Assembly: GCA_021828925.1 (NCBI GenBank)
Contig: JAJZCT010000026.1
Span: 1 to 13,547, forward strand
Direction: 5' to 3'
DNA from: Planctomycetota bacterium
Lineage (GTDB): Bacteria; Planctomycetota; Phycisphaerae; WQYP01
DNA length: 13,547 bases
This document shows, one piece after another, positions 1-6,979 of this stretch. Under the pieces are notes generated by a model. It did no database searches. It saw only the letters and a program-made list of their open reading frames with translations, and had not been told where the DNA came from. A program made the translations under genes and the position numbers. Each line of letters starts with the position of its first letter. The first letter of the stretch is position 1.

Positions 1-854
1 CCATCGGTCTCTGGGCACAGGAAAATACCCGTTCCATGACGCAGGTGGACCCCAAGAAGCAGGCCGCCGCCGCGCAGGCTCGCAGGCCCATCAGCAAACG
101 ATTTCTGGAGCGTGCCGCGCAGGGCAAATTGAAATGGGTGGGAACACAATTTCCCACGCAGGCCAGTGCGCAGGATGCGGAAATGTCCCTGCACGATTAT
201 GCGGATTTTGTTTTCCGCGGCGGATTGCTGCATCTGGATGATCCAGTGGCGGCCTGGAAGAAGATCAGCGAAAAGCAGCAACGGCTGGCGGATTATCTTA
301 ACACCGCCAAAGAAGTCCATGTGGTCGCCAAAGATACGGATTTGCGCTTGGGCGTGGAAGGGCGCCGCTGGATCAACTGCTGCGGTCATGAAAATTTCCC
401 CGATGGCGAAGTGTTTACCGGGCCGATTGAAGATGCCGTCAACGGCGTCATCCACTATAGTTTCCCGGCCGTGCATCATGGTCGCGAATGCGACGGCATT
501 GTGCTGAAGTTTAAGAATGGCAAAGTCGTGGATGCCGCGGCCTCCAAGGGATTGGATTTTCTTACCGCCATGATGGATCAGGATGCCGGCAGCCGGACGC
601 TGGGTGAATTTGCCATCGGCACAAATTTTTCAATTCAACAGTACACGCGCAACACGCTCTTTGACGAAAAAATCGGCGGGACATGTCATGCCGCATTGGG
701 AGCGGCCTATCCGGAAACCGGCGGCACCAATGAAAGCGGCCTGCACTGGGACATGGTGTGTGATTTACGCCAACCGGGCTGCCGCATAGAGGTGGATGGC
801 AAAACCATTCTGGAAGCGGGGCGCTTCGTGAATGCGGACTGGCCTAATCCTTGA
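1..854 (+). CDS. M29-family aminopeptidase, C-terminal part (5' end outside window)
   Basis: This is a metal-dependent leucyl-type aminopeptidase of the M29 (AmpS/PepS/aminopeptidase T) family. It removes N-terminal residues from peptides and is expected to be cytosolic. The frame is open to the left edge (first whole codon at 3), so the ATG at 36 is internal. About 283 residues are present of a family length near 370-410. The family's metal-ligand motifs are all visible in order: the Glu in NFPDGEVFTGP (codon 408-410), the Glu in GEFAIGTN (606-608), the His in TCHAALG (687-689), and the His and Asp in GLHWDMVCD (744-746 and 750-752). The catalytic half is therefore intact. It ends in TGA, about 24 bases before the FKBP promoter, so the two genes are probably transcribed separately. 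The family call is confident; exact substrate preference cannot be read. Confidence 0.93.
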   Translation, partial: IGLWAQENTRSMTQVDPKKQAAAAQARRPISKRFLERAAQGKLKWVGTQFPTQASAQDAEMSLHDYADFVFRGGLLHLDDPVAAWKKISEKQQRLADYLNTAKEVHVVAKDTDLRLGVEGRRWINCCGHENFPDGEVFTGPIEDAVNGVIHYSFPAVHHGRECDGIVLKFKNGKVVDAAASKGLDFLTAMMDQDAGSRTLGEFAIGTNFSIQQYTRNTLFDEKIGGTCHAALGAAYPETGGTNESGLHWDMVCDLRQPGCRIEVDGKTILEAGRFVNADWPNP

Positions 855-864
855 CTGTCTTTGA

Positions 865-886
865 TTTGTCCAGGTGTTTGTCCAGG
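865..886 (+). repeat. tandem 10-bp repeat TTTGTCCAGG, 12-bp period
   Basis: The sequence TTTGTCCAGG occurs at 865-874 and again at 877-886. The second copy contains the likely -35 hexamer of the downstream FKBP promoter. Two identical half-sites about one helical turn apart over a -35 box could be an operator for a regulator binding one DNA face. No regulator is known and the repeat may be coincidental. Confidence 0.5.
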
Positions 887-906
887 CCGCAACGATCGTG
901 CATAAT
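878..906 (+). promoter_or_regulatory. sigma-70-type promoter for the FKBP gene
   Basis: TTGTCC (878-883) and CATAAT (901-906) are separated by exactly 17 bases. The matches to consensus are 4/6 and 5/6. Transcription would start near 913, giving a leader of about 38 bases before the ATG at 951. The leader includes a GAGG ribosome-binding site at 937-940. This is the best-formed plus-strand promoter in the window. Confidence 0.6.
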
Positions 907-950
907 ATAGACGAAGCGTTTGTGAACCCCTTTTTTGAGGATCATCAAAA

Positions 951-1517
951 ATGAAAATCCTGCCCAGAGCATTCATGTTTACTTTAACTTCCACCCTCAC
1001 ACTGGCTCTCGTTGGCTGCGGCAACTCGGGTTCGCAACAGACCCCGGCGGCGTCGTCAGCGCCGGCGACCCCGGCCAATGCCACCGCAGTCGTCCCCGCC
1101 GGCGCAACGCCCGCGGCCACCACGGCCACCGCGACCACTGCCCCGGCCACCCAGGCCGAACATGTGCGCAAACTCGCGGACGGATTGATTATCAAAGATA
1201 TTAAAATCGGCACAGGCCCGGTGGCGAAAGATGGCGAAACCGCGATTGTGCATTACACGGGCATGTTAATGAACGGCAAAGTTTTTGACGCCAGCAAGCT
1301 TCACGGCAATCAGCCGTTCCCATTTGTGCTGGGTGCCGGGCAGGTTATTTCCGGTTGGGATATCGGCGTAAAAGGTATGCGGGTGGGCGGAGTTCGTGAA
1401 CTGATCATTCCGCCGGCCCTGGCCTACGGTGATCAATCCCCTCCGGGCAGCGGGATCCCCGCCAACAGCACGCTGAAGTTTCGGGTGCACCTGCTGGGCG
1501 TGCAAGCGGCAAATTAG
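951..1517 (+). CDS. FKBP-type peptidyl-prolyl cis-trans isomerase, lipoprotein
   Basis: This enzyme catalyses cis-trans isomerisation of Xaa-Pro bonds and probably assists folding outside the cytoplasm. Residues 1-22 form a lipoprotein signal peptide ending in a lipobox, with Cys23 (LVGC) as the lipidated residue. Residues 30-70 are a low-complexity Ala/Thr/Pro linker that would hold the domain away from the membrane. Residues about 85-186 are one complete FKBP domain. The pocket residues are present: Tyr102 (HYTG), Phe112-Asp113, Val132-Ile133, Trp136, Tyr159 (AYG) and Phe177. The domain is of the short FkpA/Mip-like C-terminal type, but without their long N-terminal dimerisation helices. 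The start is supported by GAGG at 937-940. The linker stretch is noticeably more GC-rich than its surroundings, which is expected for Ala/Pro/Thr codons. Family assignment is very secure; clients are unknown. Confidence 0.95.
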   Translation: MKILPRAFMFTLTSTLTLALVGCGNSGSQQTPAASSAPATPANATAVVPAGATPAATTATATTAPATQAEHVRKLADGLIIKDIKIGTGPVAKDGETAIVHYTGMLMNGKVFDASKLHGNQPFPFVLGAGQVISGWDIGVKGMRVGGVRELIIPPALAYGDQSPPGSGIPANSTLKFRVHLLGVQAAN

Positions 1518-1652
1518 CCCGATAAAAATGCTCTTGCTTTCCAAAACAGCCGTGTTACACTATCTGGCAAGTCAGCGGCGCTGGCATGAGCGTTTTATTC
1601 CGGGCGGTTGTTCAGTCCGGTGCCCCAAGCTGGAATCGCTGTACAGTTCGCG

Positions 1653-1706
1653 AGAGTATCAGAGTCGAAAAAAACTGGTCACTGTGCTGATACAGTTTGA
1701 TACTCT
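1653..1706 (+). repeat. inverted repeat / predicted stem-loop in the intergenic region
   Basis: AGAGTATCA at 1653-1661 is perfectly complementary to TGATACTCT at 1698-1706. Inside it, AACTG (1673-1677) can pair with CAGTT (1693-1697). As an alternative, ACTGT (1681-1685) pairs with ACAGT (1692-1696) around a six-base loop. Just upstream, CTGTACAG at 1639-1646 is a perfect 8-bp palindrome. The arrangement could be a structured RNA or a cluster of operator sites. There is no T tract, so it is not a typical terminator for the FKBP gene. Confidence 0.45.
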
Positions 1707-1928
1707 TATGAGGCAGGGAAAGCCGCCCAAAGCAACGAATGGATTCGATATGCTTGGTTTATTCCGAAATTTGACCAACAACCTTCACGGGACGGACGTT
1801 CTCCGTGCCGCCTCGGGTGCCGCCGTTAATACATTATCATCAACATGTTATTTTTTAATCCGCTCAAAATATAAATTTGCGCGCCCACTGGTGGGGATCG
1901 TCGGTTGCGCTATTCCCTCACCCTTGGT

Positions 1929-1964
1929 CGATGGGTTGTTCACGGTTTCGCCAATCAACCATCG
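1929..1964 (+). repeat. imperfect inverted repeat upstream of the sigma-factor gene
   Basis: CGATGGGTTG (1929-1938) pairs with CAACCATCG (1956-1964) with one bulged G, leaving a 17-base loop. It lies about 120 bases before the sigma-factor start and could be part of a structured leader. It could also be chance in a GC-moderate region. Confidence 0.3.
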
Positions 1965-2068
1965 TCGCGCCACAACGTTACATGGAAAATTCAGGGGGCA
2001 TGAGGCCCACGTGTGTTTTGCGCCCTACGGATATGGGAGTCATCATCCGTTCCGGTGCTGGTCTGGTC

Positions 2069-2074
2069 AAGGAG
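2069..2074 (+). promoter_or_regulatory. strong ribosome-binding site fixing the sigma-factor start
   Basis: AAGGAG lies six bases before the ATG at 2081. It decides for this start over the in-frame upstream codons that would add 68 residues resembling no sigma factor. Confidence 0.8.
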
Positions 2075-2080
2075 CGACCC

Positions 2081-2878
2081 ATGGCAAAAACTCGCACAAC
2101 TACCGCGGCAGTTGAACAAGACATCAATGATGTCTGGAAAAAGTTCAAAGCCCACAAAACCGAAGTGATGCGCAATTTGCTCATGATGGAATATCTGCCT
2201 TTGGTGCGCTATAACGCCGATCGTATTTATTCCAAATTGCCCGATGAGGTGGATCTCGATGATCTTATTCAGGCCGGATCATTCGGACTGAAAGATGCCA
2301 TTGAATCATTCGACCCCAACCGGGGCGTGAAGTTTGAAACATACTGTGCCCCGCGCATTCGCGGAGCGATTCTCGATGAGTTGCGCAACATGGATTGGGT
2401 GCCCCGCCTGGTGCGCAGCCGCTCCAGCAAAGTCATTCAGGCCTCCCGGCAACTGGAAATGAAACTGGGTCGTGCCCCGACTCAGGAGGAAATTGCGGCG
2501 CATCTGGGCGTGCCGGCCGATGAATTTGAAAAAATGCTCAAGGACTCCAGCGCCGTTTCCCAGGTAAGCCTGTCCCGGAAATGGTTTGAATCCGATAGTG
2601 ACAAAGACGTTCGCGAAGTCGATGTGCTGCAGGACAAAGCCTCTGATTCTCCCCTGGCGATCCTGCACCAGCGCGACATCAAGGATTTGATAACCCGCGG
2701 CCTGTCCCGCTCGGAAAAAATGATTCTGGTACTCTATTATTACGAAGAAATGACCATGAAGGAAATTGGCGACGCGCTGGAGCTGTCCGAGTCGCGCGTC
2801 AGTCAGATGCACTCCAGCATCATCGCCCGTTTGCGGTCCCAGTTGGCCAATCGGGAAAAGGAATTCTCCACGGATTAG
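2081..2878 (+). CDS. FliA/WhiG-family alternative RNA polymerase sigma factor
   Basis: This 265-residue sigma-70-family protein directs RNA polymerase core to alternative promoters. Region 2 spans about 34-105 and includes the polymerase-binding and -10 recognition helices (LDDLIQAGSFGLKDAIESFD, then FETYCAPRIRGAILDELR). The DWVPR motif at 105-109, followed by VRSR, is characteristic of the FliA/WhiG branch. Region 3 is at about 115-160. Region 4 (about 205-255) has a helix-turn-helix with MTMKEIGDALELSESRVSQ. The length matches this family (about 240-265). The start is set by the AAGGAG at 2069-2074. No flagellar, chemotaxis or anti-sigma (FlgM-like) gene is seen in the window, so the controlled process cannot be inferred from context. 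The long upstream non-coding stretch may carry its regulation. Confidence 0.93.
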   Translation: MAKTRTTTAAVEQDINDVWKKFKAHKTEVMRNLLMMEYLPLVRYNADRIYSKLPDEVDLDDLIQAGSFGLKDAIESFDPNRGVKFETYCAPRIRGAILDELRNMDWVPRLVRSRSSKVIQASRQLEMKLGRAPTQEEIAAHLGVPADEFEKMLKDSSAVSQVSLSRKWFESDSDKDVREVDVLQDKASDSPLAILHQRDIKDLITRGLSRSEKMILVLYYYEEMTMKEIGDALELSESRVSQMHSSIIARLRSQLANREKEFSTD

Positions 2879-2930
2879 GAACAACTCGCCGATAAAATCC
2901 TCAAAATCCGGCCTACCGTCCCTCACACAG

Positions 2931-2949
2931 CCGCCGGCTTAGCCGGGGG
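2931..2949. terminator. GC-rich hairpin between convergent genes (possible terminator)
   Basis: CCGGC (2934-2938), TTA, GCCGG (2942-2946) is a perfect short stem. It extends by two more G-C pairs (2931-2932 with 2948-2949) beyond one mismatch. It lies between the convergent sigma-factor (ends 2878) and glycosyltransferase (ends 3041) genes. There is no T tract on either strand, so intrinsic termination is uncertain. A second weaker hairpin, CCAAA (2969-2973) with TTTGG (2985-2989), follows. Confidence 0.4.
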
Positions 2950-3040
2950 TGCGGCCTGGGATTGCGGGCCAAACCGGAAACTTATTTGGGGCCTCGGGAT
3001 TAGTCCATGATATGATCAACCGGCTTTCTGGCCAGCCCGC

Positions 3041-4408
3041 TTACGTTGTCATTTCAGCATTTCCGGTCGCTGAATCATGCGGCACGGCCGCACGCGTTGC
3101 CGCTGATTGGCGGTGCATGCGTCCCAGCATGGCACGCGTAATCAGCACAGCGGCGGTGCCAAGCGATAATCCGCAAATTAATCCGCCAAGCAACATGGGC
3201 ATCAGATAGGTGGAAAAAATTCCCTGCCAGGAGAGTTGCTGATGTACCATAAACTCCGGAGACAGCAGCCTGCCATGCAAAATCAAATAGCCGGTTTGAA
3301 CGTTCATAAATATTAAAATCGGAATAAACGGCGGAAGGGATATTTGCGTGGCCAGAAGCGTTACAGGAATGTTAATATGTAAGCGACGAGCCGTGTAGAT
3401 AGCCAGCACTGTCTGAATTCCATAAAGCGGGAGCACAGCTATAAGCACTCCCACGCCAACGGCCGTGGCCAGCATGGCATCCGCCAAAGCATCACATTGA
3501 GCTAATCCAAGTTGTCGCTTCCAGAACCGCCAACTTGACCAATCCCGCCAGGAGACGTGCGGCCTCTGATAAGAAACCTGGCATTTGCGGCACGGCACAG
3601 GATTGATAATCCGCCACGTGGTCAGCAGAACGTTCAGCCGTACGCCGCGAATCGTGTCCCGCACGGGGCGAAAATGGGTAATGCGGTCGTCGGCGGTAAA
3701 ATAAATACACGTGATCGGGGACGATCGCACTTGCAAGCCTGCCCAGGCGTGGCGAACCAGTGTTTCGGTTTCAAAATCAAATCGCCGGAACAGGTGGGTC
3801 AGCGTCAGGGTGTGCCGCAGGGGATAAATTCTTAACCCGCATTGCGTATCCGGTACATCTTGGCCCGTTTGCAAAAGCATCCAGAACCGGGACATATCCC
3901 GTCCGTGTTTGCTGCGTGCCGGGACATCAGCAAAGTCCATCTGCCGATCTCCGATAATTAAATCATCAGGAAATAGTTGACCTATCTGCATGAGTCGAAA
4001 AATATCAGTTACCCGATGTTGCCCATCGGAGTCAATGGTGATCGCATGGGTGCAACCGGCCTCCCGCGCGGCAAAAAAGCCGGTTAATAGCGCGGCACCT
4101 TTCCCCTGATTGTGCCGATGATGCACAATTTGTAGCGCGCAATGGGGGCCTGCCGGATACTGTAATTCCAGTTCCCGCAACACGTCCGCCGTGGAATCGG
4201 TGCTGCCGTCATTGATGACAAAAACCGTCGCTTCCGGAATTTTTTCCAGGACCTCGTCAATGACTTTTGCGAGGGTTCCGCCGTGGTTGTACACGGGGAT
4301 TATCACGCCGTACACCATCGGCATCGGCGTTAGCGCCGGGGTTACAGGCGTTCCATCGCCCAATGCCGCCGGGATCTCGGGCGCAAGAATCAGGTCAATA
4401 TCGGTCAT
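3041..4408 (-). CDS. family 2 glycosyltransferase fused to C-terminal DUF2062 membrane domain
   Basis: This is a 455-residue two-domain protein. Residues about 30-240 are a GT-A fold family 2 transferase of the dolichyl-phosphate-mannose-synthase-like type. It shows IPVYNHGGTL (37-46), VINDGSTDST (64-73), HNQGKGAALLTGF (99-111), the metal/nucleotide-binding DSDGQH (126-131) and DTQCGLRIYP (187-196). Residues about 290-435 are DUF2062, with hydrophobic segments near 311-337, 344-370 and 398-426 that would anchor the enzyme in the inner membrane. The joining segment carries a CxxC (Cys273, Cys276). GT2-DUF2062 fusions are known elsewhere. It probably transfers a sugar from a nucleotide donor to a lipid or envelope acceptor, but donor and acceptor are unknown. 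The gene starts nine bases after the DUF2950 stop and has only a weak GGGG-type ribosome site, so it is likely translationally coupled within an operon. Confidence 0.88.
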   Translation of the reverse strand: MTDIDLILAPEIPAALGDGTPVTPALTPMPMVYGVIIPVYNHGGTLAKVIDEVLEKIPEATVFVINDGSTDSTADVLRELELQYPAGPHCALQIVHHRHNQGKGAALLTGFFAAREAGCTHAITIDSDGQHRVTDIFRLMQIGQLFPDDLIIGDRQMDFADVPARSKHGRDMSRFWMLLQTGQDVPDTQCGLRIYPLRHTLTLTHLFRRFDFETETLVRHAWAGLQVRSSPITCIYFTADDRITHFRPVRDTIRGVRLNVLLTTWRIINPVPCRKCQVSYQRPHVSWRDWSSWRFWKRQLGLAQCDALADAMLATAVGVGVLIAVLPLYGIQTVLAIYTARRLHINIPVTLLATQISLPPFIPILIFMNVQTGYLILHGRLLSPEFMVHQQLSWQGIFSTYLMPMLLGGLICGLSLGTAAVLITRAMLGRMHRQSAATRAAVPHDSATGNAEMTT

Positions 4409-4417
4409 AGCGCCCCA

Positions 4418-5434
4418 TCATTCCTGTATGAGCGTCCACGATTTATCCGGGTTATAACGCGTCATGCGCCGGGCGATCGATAAGGTATCCGGTCCCAAGT
4501 CTTTTTGATACACCCGGCCTTGCTGATTGACAATAAACGTCATAATTCCCGAGGAACCATATTTGGCGGGAAACGCAACAAGGGCAAAACCCGCAATCAT
4601 ATTCCCATTGATGACATAGTTGTATTTTCCGCCCGGTGCGGCCGACCCCTGCCGGGTGAGAATACGAAAATAGTAGCCGTTAAATGGATGCGGTCCGGTA
4701 GTTTTGTGCGCCCCGGGCGTGTAGCCCTCAGCGGCGGCTTGCGCGGCCAGCGGCCCGAAAGGACTTTCCTGTTGGCCAACTGCGGCCGGCCAGTACAGGC
4801 CGTCTTGTGTGCCCGGTTTACTTACCAGCCGCCGGGCGTACCGCAAGACATCCGCGCCATCATGATACGTGCCTGCATATTGCTGTTGAGCCAGCACATA
4901 TGCCTCGCAAACTTTAATCGTATCAAGTTCATCGGCTCCGATTCGCCGCGCCAAAATTTCCGCCTTTCCCGCCTGAGTATCAAAAAACCATTTGCCATCG
5001 GTAAGCCGAACAATGGGGATGGGGAACGGCCAATTCTTATTGCCAATATGAACGATCGAGGTATCGGCATTTTTTTTCTCGAGCCAGAATTTTTGTTTGG
5101 CATGGGCCACAAACTCTTCAAAATGGCGGTGATCCTCCACCTTATCACCGGAAACGAGCGTTTTCATTGTCGGCCCGAAGATCAAATGCAGTTTCGCGTG
5201 ATTTTGCGTTTTGACCGCAGCCAGCAACGCCGCCGCCGCCGCATCATCACTGGGAAACAATTCCTGCCCCACCCCGGGCCGCCCCGTTTGGCTTTGCCGC
5301 ATCGGCTGCCCCAGCGCTGCCGCGTTCGCATTGGTTGGGTTCCGGCTCTGGCACCCTGCACAGGCCAGAATAAGCGTTCCCGACACCAGCATCGCGGCCA
5401 CCACACACTTAGAACTGTTGCTACCTGTAATCAT
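4418..5434 (-). CDS. DUF2950 family lipoprotein
   Basis: This 338-residue exported protein of unknown function is recognised as DUF2950 by its C-terminal block (about 237-315). The block contains FNGYYFRILTRQG (251-263), APGG (266-269), VINGNMIAGFALVAFPAKYG (274-293) and MTFIVNQQGRVYQKDLG (298-314). The N-terminus is a signal peptide with Cys25 or Cys28 (LACAGC) as the lipidation site, so it is probably anchored to a membrane facing the periplasm. The mature N-terminal half has the PSDDAAAAALLAAVK start typical of the family. A good ribosome site (CGGAGAA) lies about six bases before ATG. DUF2950 commonly neighbours DUF3300, and here the DUF3300 gene ends 49 bases upstream, so the two are likely co-transcribed. 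The biochemical role is unknown for the whole family. Confidence 0.9.
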   Translation of the reverse strand: MITGSNSSKCVVAAMLVSGTLILACAGCQSRNPTNANAAALGQPMRQSQTGRPGVGQELFPSDDAAAAALLAAVKTQNHAKLHLIFGPTMKTLVSGDKVEDHRHFEEFVAHAKQKFWLEKKNADTSIVHIGNKNWPFPIPIVRLTDGKWFFDTQAGKAEILARRIGADELDTIKVCEAYVLAQQQYAGTYHDGADVLRYARRLVSKPGTQDGLYWPAAVGQQESPFGPLAAQAAAEGYTPGAHKTTGPHPFNGYYFRILTRQGSAAPGGKYNYVINGNMIAGFALVAFPAKYGSSGIMTFIVNQQGRVYQKDLGPDTLSIARRMTRYNPDKSWTLIQE

Positions 5435-5483
5435 AAACTTCTCCGAAAAAGATTTTCAAACTCGTTGAGACGTTGGTCTGCCA

Positions 5484-6797
5484 TCACCGGCGGCGCATGG
5501 ATTGCCGGCCGCGCTGTGCGTCCTGCTGCACCTGCCGACTGGAATTCATGCCGTGAAACGCCGGCGGAGCCTGCCTTTGCTGCCGCTGCGGTGCACGATA
5601 TTCCGGACGGTTCCCCCGGCCCTGGCGCTGCTGATTGTGAAAGGCTCGGAGGCTTTGGCGTCCCCGATTCCGGGCGCGAATAACGTTGTTATCGCTGCGA
5701 TAATTTCCACCGAATACGCGAGCCGGCGGTTGTGGCGTAAACCTGCGGCCATTGTTTCCCGGGCGGATTGCCGAACCCGGACGATTCACCGGTGCCTGGT
5801 TGGGCCAGCCGCGGTATTGCCGAATCGCACCACGCTGTGCCATATTGGGAGGCAGGGCGGGAAATGGCACCCGCGCGTTGCGCCTCCATCGCTGCGGCAG
5901 TGGTCGCGCTGGGCCGAATCCGCGACGATTATCGCGAACCGCCTGCCGATTACGCATCCATTGCCCCCGATTATCCTGCCGCCAGTTATGATCCCAGCTC
6001 TGGCCCGCATTGACCCAGTTATTTTGCCAATCGCAATCGTTATTCAGCCAATTCCCAATGGCAAAACCCAAGCTGAACGTCAGGTACGGACCAATGAAAT
6101 TCTGCGGTTGCTGGCTGTAAACCAGGCTCGGATCATACTGCGGCACATACACGATTTGCGGGTTCGCCGGCTCAATCCAGATGGTTCCGTTCTGGGATAT
6201 GACCTGCTGTTGCGGGGTGGATTGTAACGTCCCAGCCGCGATAGCCTGTGCCCGCAATTGTTGAATCGCCTGCATAACGTCCGCCTGCTGATTCAAAAAA
6301 GCCACGCCCAGGGCGTCGGTCCACTGCATATTTGCATTCATATTTTCCAGGACGTTCGGATAATGTACCAAGGCTTTAATGGACGCGTCCCAGTTTTGCA
6401 TATCAATGACAACTTCGCTGGGATTCGGATTATATTGCAACCACTGGGCCGCCAACGCCACCTCCTGCGGGTACGTGCTGGCCGGCAGAAGCTGGGCCAG
6501 CAGCGCGTCCGGATACAGCGCAATAGGAGCCACAAGATCATCAATCTGCTGGGCGCTAAGCGGTGCGACAATTTGCGGAGTAGCCATGACCGGCGGCCCG
6601 TAAACCGGCGCATAAGCCGGTGGCGGGGGGGCAACCGGCGGTGGCGGCGGAGTATAAGGCTGGGAATAGTAGGGTGTGTAGCCCGAATAGGCGGGGTAAT
6701 TCTGGGCGTATGTATGGATCGCCGAACCCCCGATCAGCAACACCAGATACGCCATGCCATAACGCACTGCCGGTCTGGATAATATCTTGTTTGTCAT
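5484..6797 (-). CDS. DUF3300 family secreted protein with Arg/Gln/Asn-rich tail
   Basis: This is a 437-residue exported protein of unknown function. Residues 1-31 are a signal peptide (likely cut after TYA). Residues about 35-75 are Tyr/Pro-rich low complexity. Residues about 80-228 are the DUF3300 core, with LSAQQIDDLVAPIALYPDAL, LPASTYPQEVALAAQW, a middle WTDALGVAFLNQQADVMQAIQ and a final IWIEPANPQIVYVPQYDP. A Trp/Asn-rich stretch (about 249-280) and a long basic, disordered-looking tail follow to the end. The ATG at 6797 is preferred because AAAGGG lies eight bases upstream and the signal peptide then begins normally. A start at 6833 would add 12 residues with a poor ribosome site. It heads the likely DUF3300-DUF2950-GT2/DUF2062 operon. 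The basic tail might bind an acidic polymer such as a cell-surface polysaccharide, which is a guess. Confidence 0.9.
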   Translation of the reverse strand: MTNKILSRPAVRYGMAYLVLLIGGSAIHTYAQNYPAYSGYTPYYSQPYTPPPPPVAPPPPAYAPVYGPPVMATPQIVAPLSAQQIDDLVAPIALYPDALLAQLLPASTYPQEVALAAQWLQYNPNPSEVVIDMQNWDASIKALVHYPNVLENMNANMQWTDALGVAFLNQQADVMQAIQQLRAQAIAAGTLQSTPQQQVISQNGTIWIEPANPQIVYVPQYDPSLVYSQQPQNFIGPYLTFSLGFAIGNWLNNDCDWQNNWVNAGQSWDHNWRQDNRGQWMRNRQAVRDNRRGFGPARPLPQRWRRNARVPFPALPPNMAQRGAIRQYRGWPNQAPVNRPGSAIRPGNNGRRFTPQPPARVFGGNYRSDNNVIRARNRGRQSLRAFHNQQRQGRGNRPEYRAPQRQQRQAPPAFHGMNSSRQVQQDAQRGRQSMRRR

Positions 6798-6857
6798 GGT
6801 CACAACCCTTTCCAGAACCACCGCCCGCAGCATAAACCGTCTTCATGCCCACTCGCT

Positions 6858-6863
6858 ATTATA
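6858..6863 (-). promoter_or_regulatory. -10 box TATAAT for the DUF3300 operon
   Basis: A perfect TATAAT is read on the minus strand 60 bases before the DUF3300 ATG. No good -35 sits 16-18 bases upstream; TTGACG is only eight bases away. An activator may be needed, or the match may be fortuitous. Confidence 0.45.
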
Positions 6864-6930
6864 CCCACATTCGTCAACCTGCACCCGGCACGAAAATTAT
6901 CTGCCGTTCGCTCCGGGGTACTTGCCGGGT

Positions 6931-6936
6931 TATAAT
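6931..6936 (+). promoter_or_regulatory. -10 box TATAAT for phoU
   Basis: A perfect TATAAT lies 43 bases before the phoU start. The best -35 candidate is the weak TTCGCT at 6907-6912 with an 18-base spacer. No recognisable Pho box is seen. Confidence 0.45.
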
Positions 6937-6979
6937 TACGTCAAGTTTGTAGGTCTATGCCTTATACGTGGAGCAGCCC

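Larger units (their letters stand above)
1518..2080 (+). other. 563-base intergenic region without a convincing gene
   Basis: No coding sequence is supported here. A plus-strand open frame from 1528 to 2115 has no Shine-Dalgarno sequence, an unusual Cys/His/Trp-rich translation and overlaps the sigma-factor start, so it is left out. The region contains several inverted repeats (1653-1706, 1786-1807, 1929-1964), an AT-rich tract around 1828-1877 with a TATAAA at 1870-1875, and a weak promoter-like pair TTGCTT (1534-1539) and TACACT (1556-1561) with a 16-base spacer. It most likely holds the promoter and a long leader of the sigma-factor gene, perhaps also a small RNA. No known riboswitch or ncRNA class was recognised. 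Confidence 0.5.

Noticed and set aside
1681..1696. LexA-like CTGT...ACAG palindrome
   Set aside because: The spacing is six bases instead of the eight of the E. coli SOS box, and no SOS gene is adjacent.
1877..2080. 68-residue N-terminal extension of the sigma factor
   Set aside because: The extension resembles no sigma region, and AAGGAG six bases before the ATG at 2081 fixes a start that gives normal family length.
1528..2115. 195-codon plus-strand open frame between the FKBP and sigma genes
   Set aside because: It has no Shine-Dalgarno sequence, a Cys/His/Trp-rich translation with no recognisable motif, and it overlaps the well-supported sigma-factor start in another frame.
2888..2895. 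GCCGATAA, a perfect match to the sigma-28 -10 element, just after the sigma gene
   Set aside because: No TAAA-type -35 lies about 11 bases upstream and no plus-strand gene follows. An 8-base match is expected by chance at this scale.
4505..5683. 392-codon plus-strand open frame opposite the DUF2950 and DUF3300 genes
   Set aside because: It is antisense to two genes with clear family motifs and signal peptides. Its translation shows no family features.
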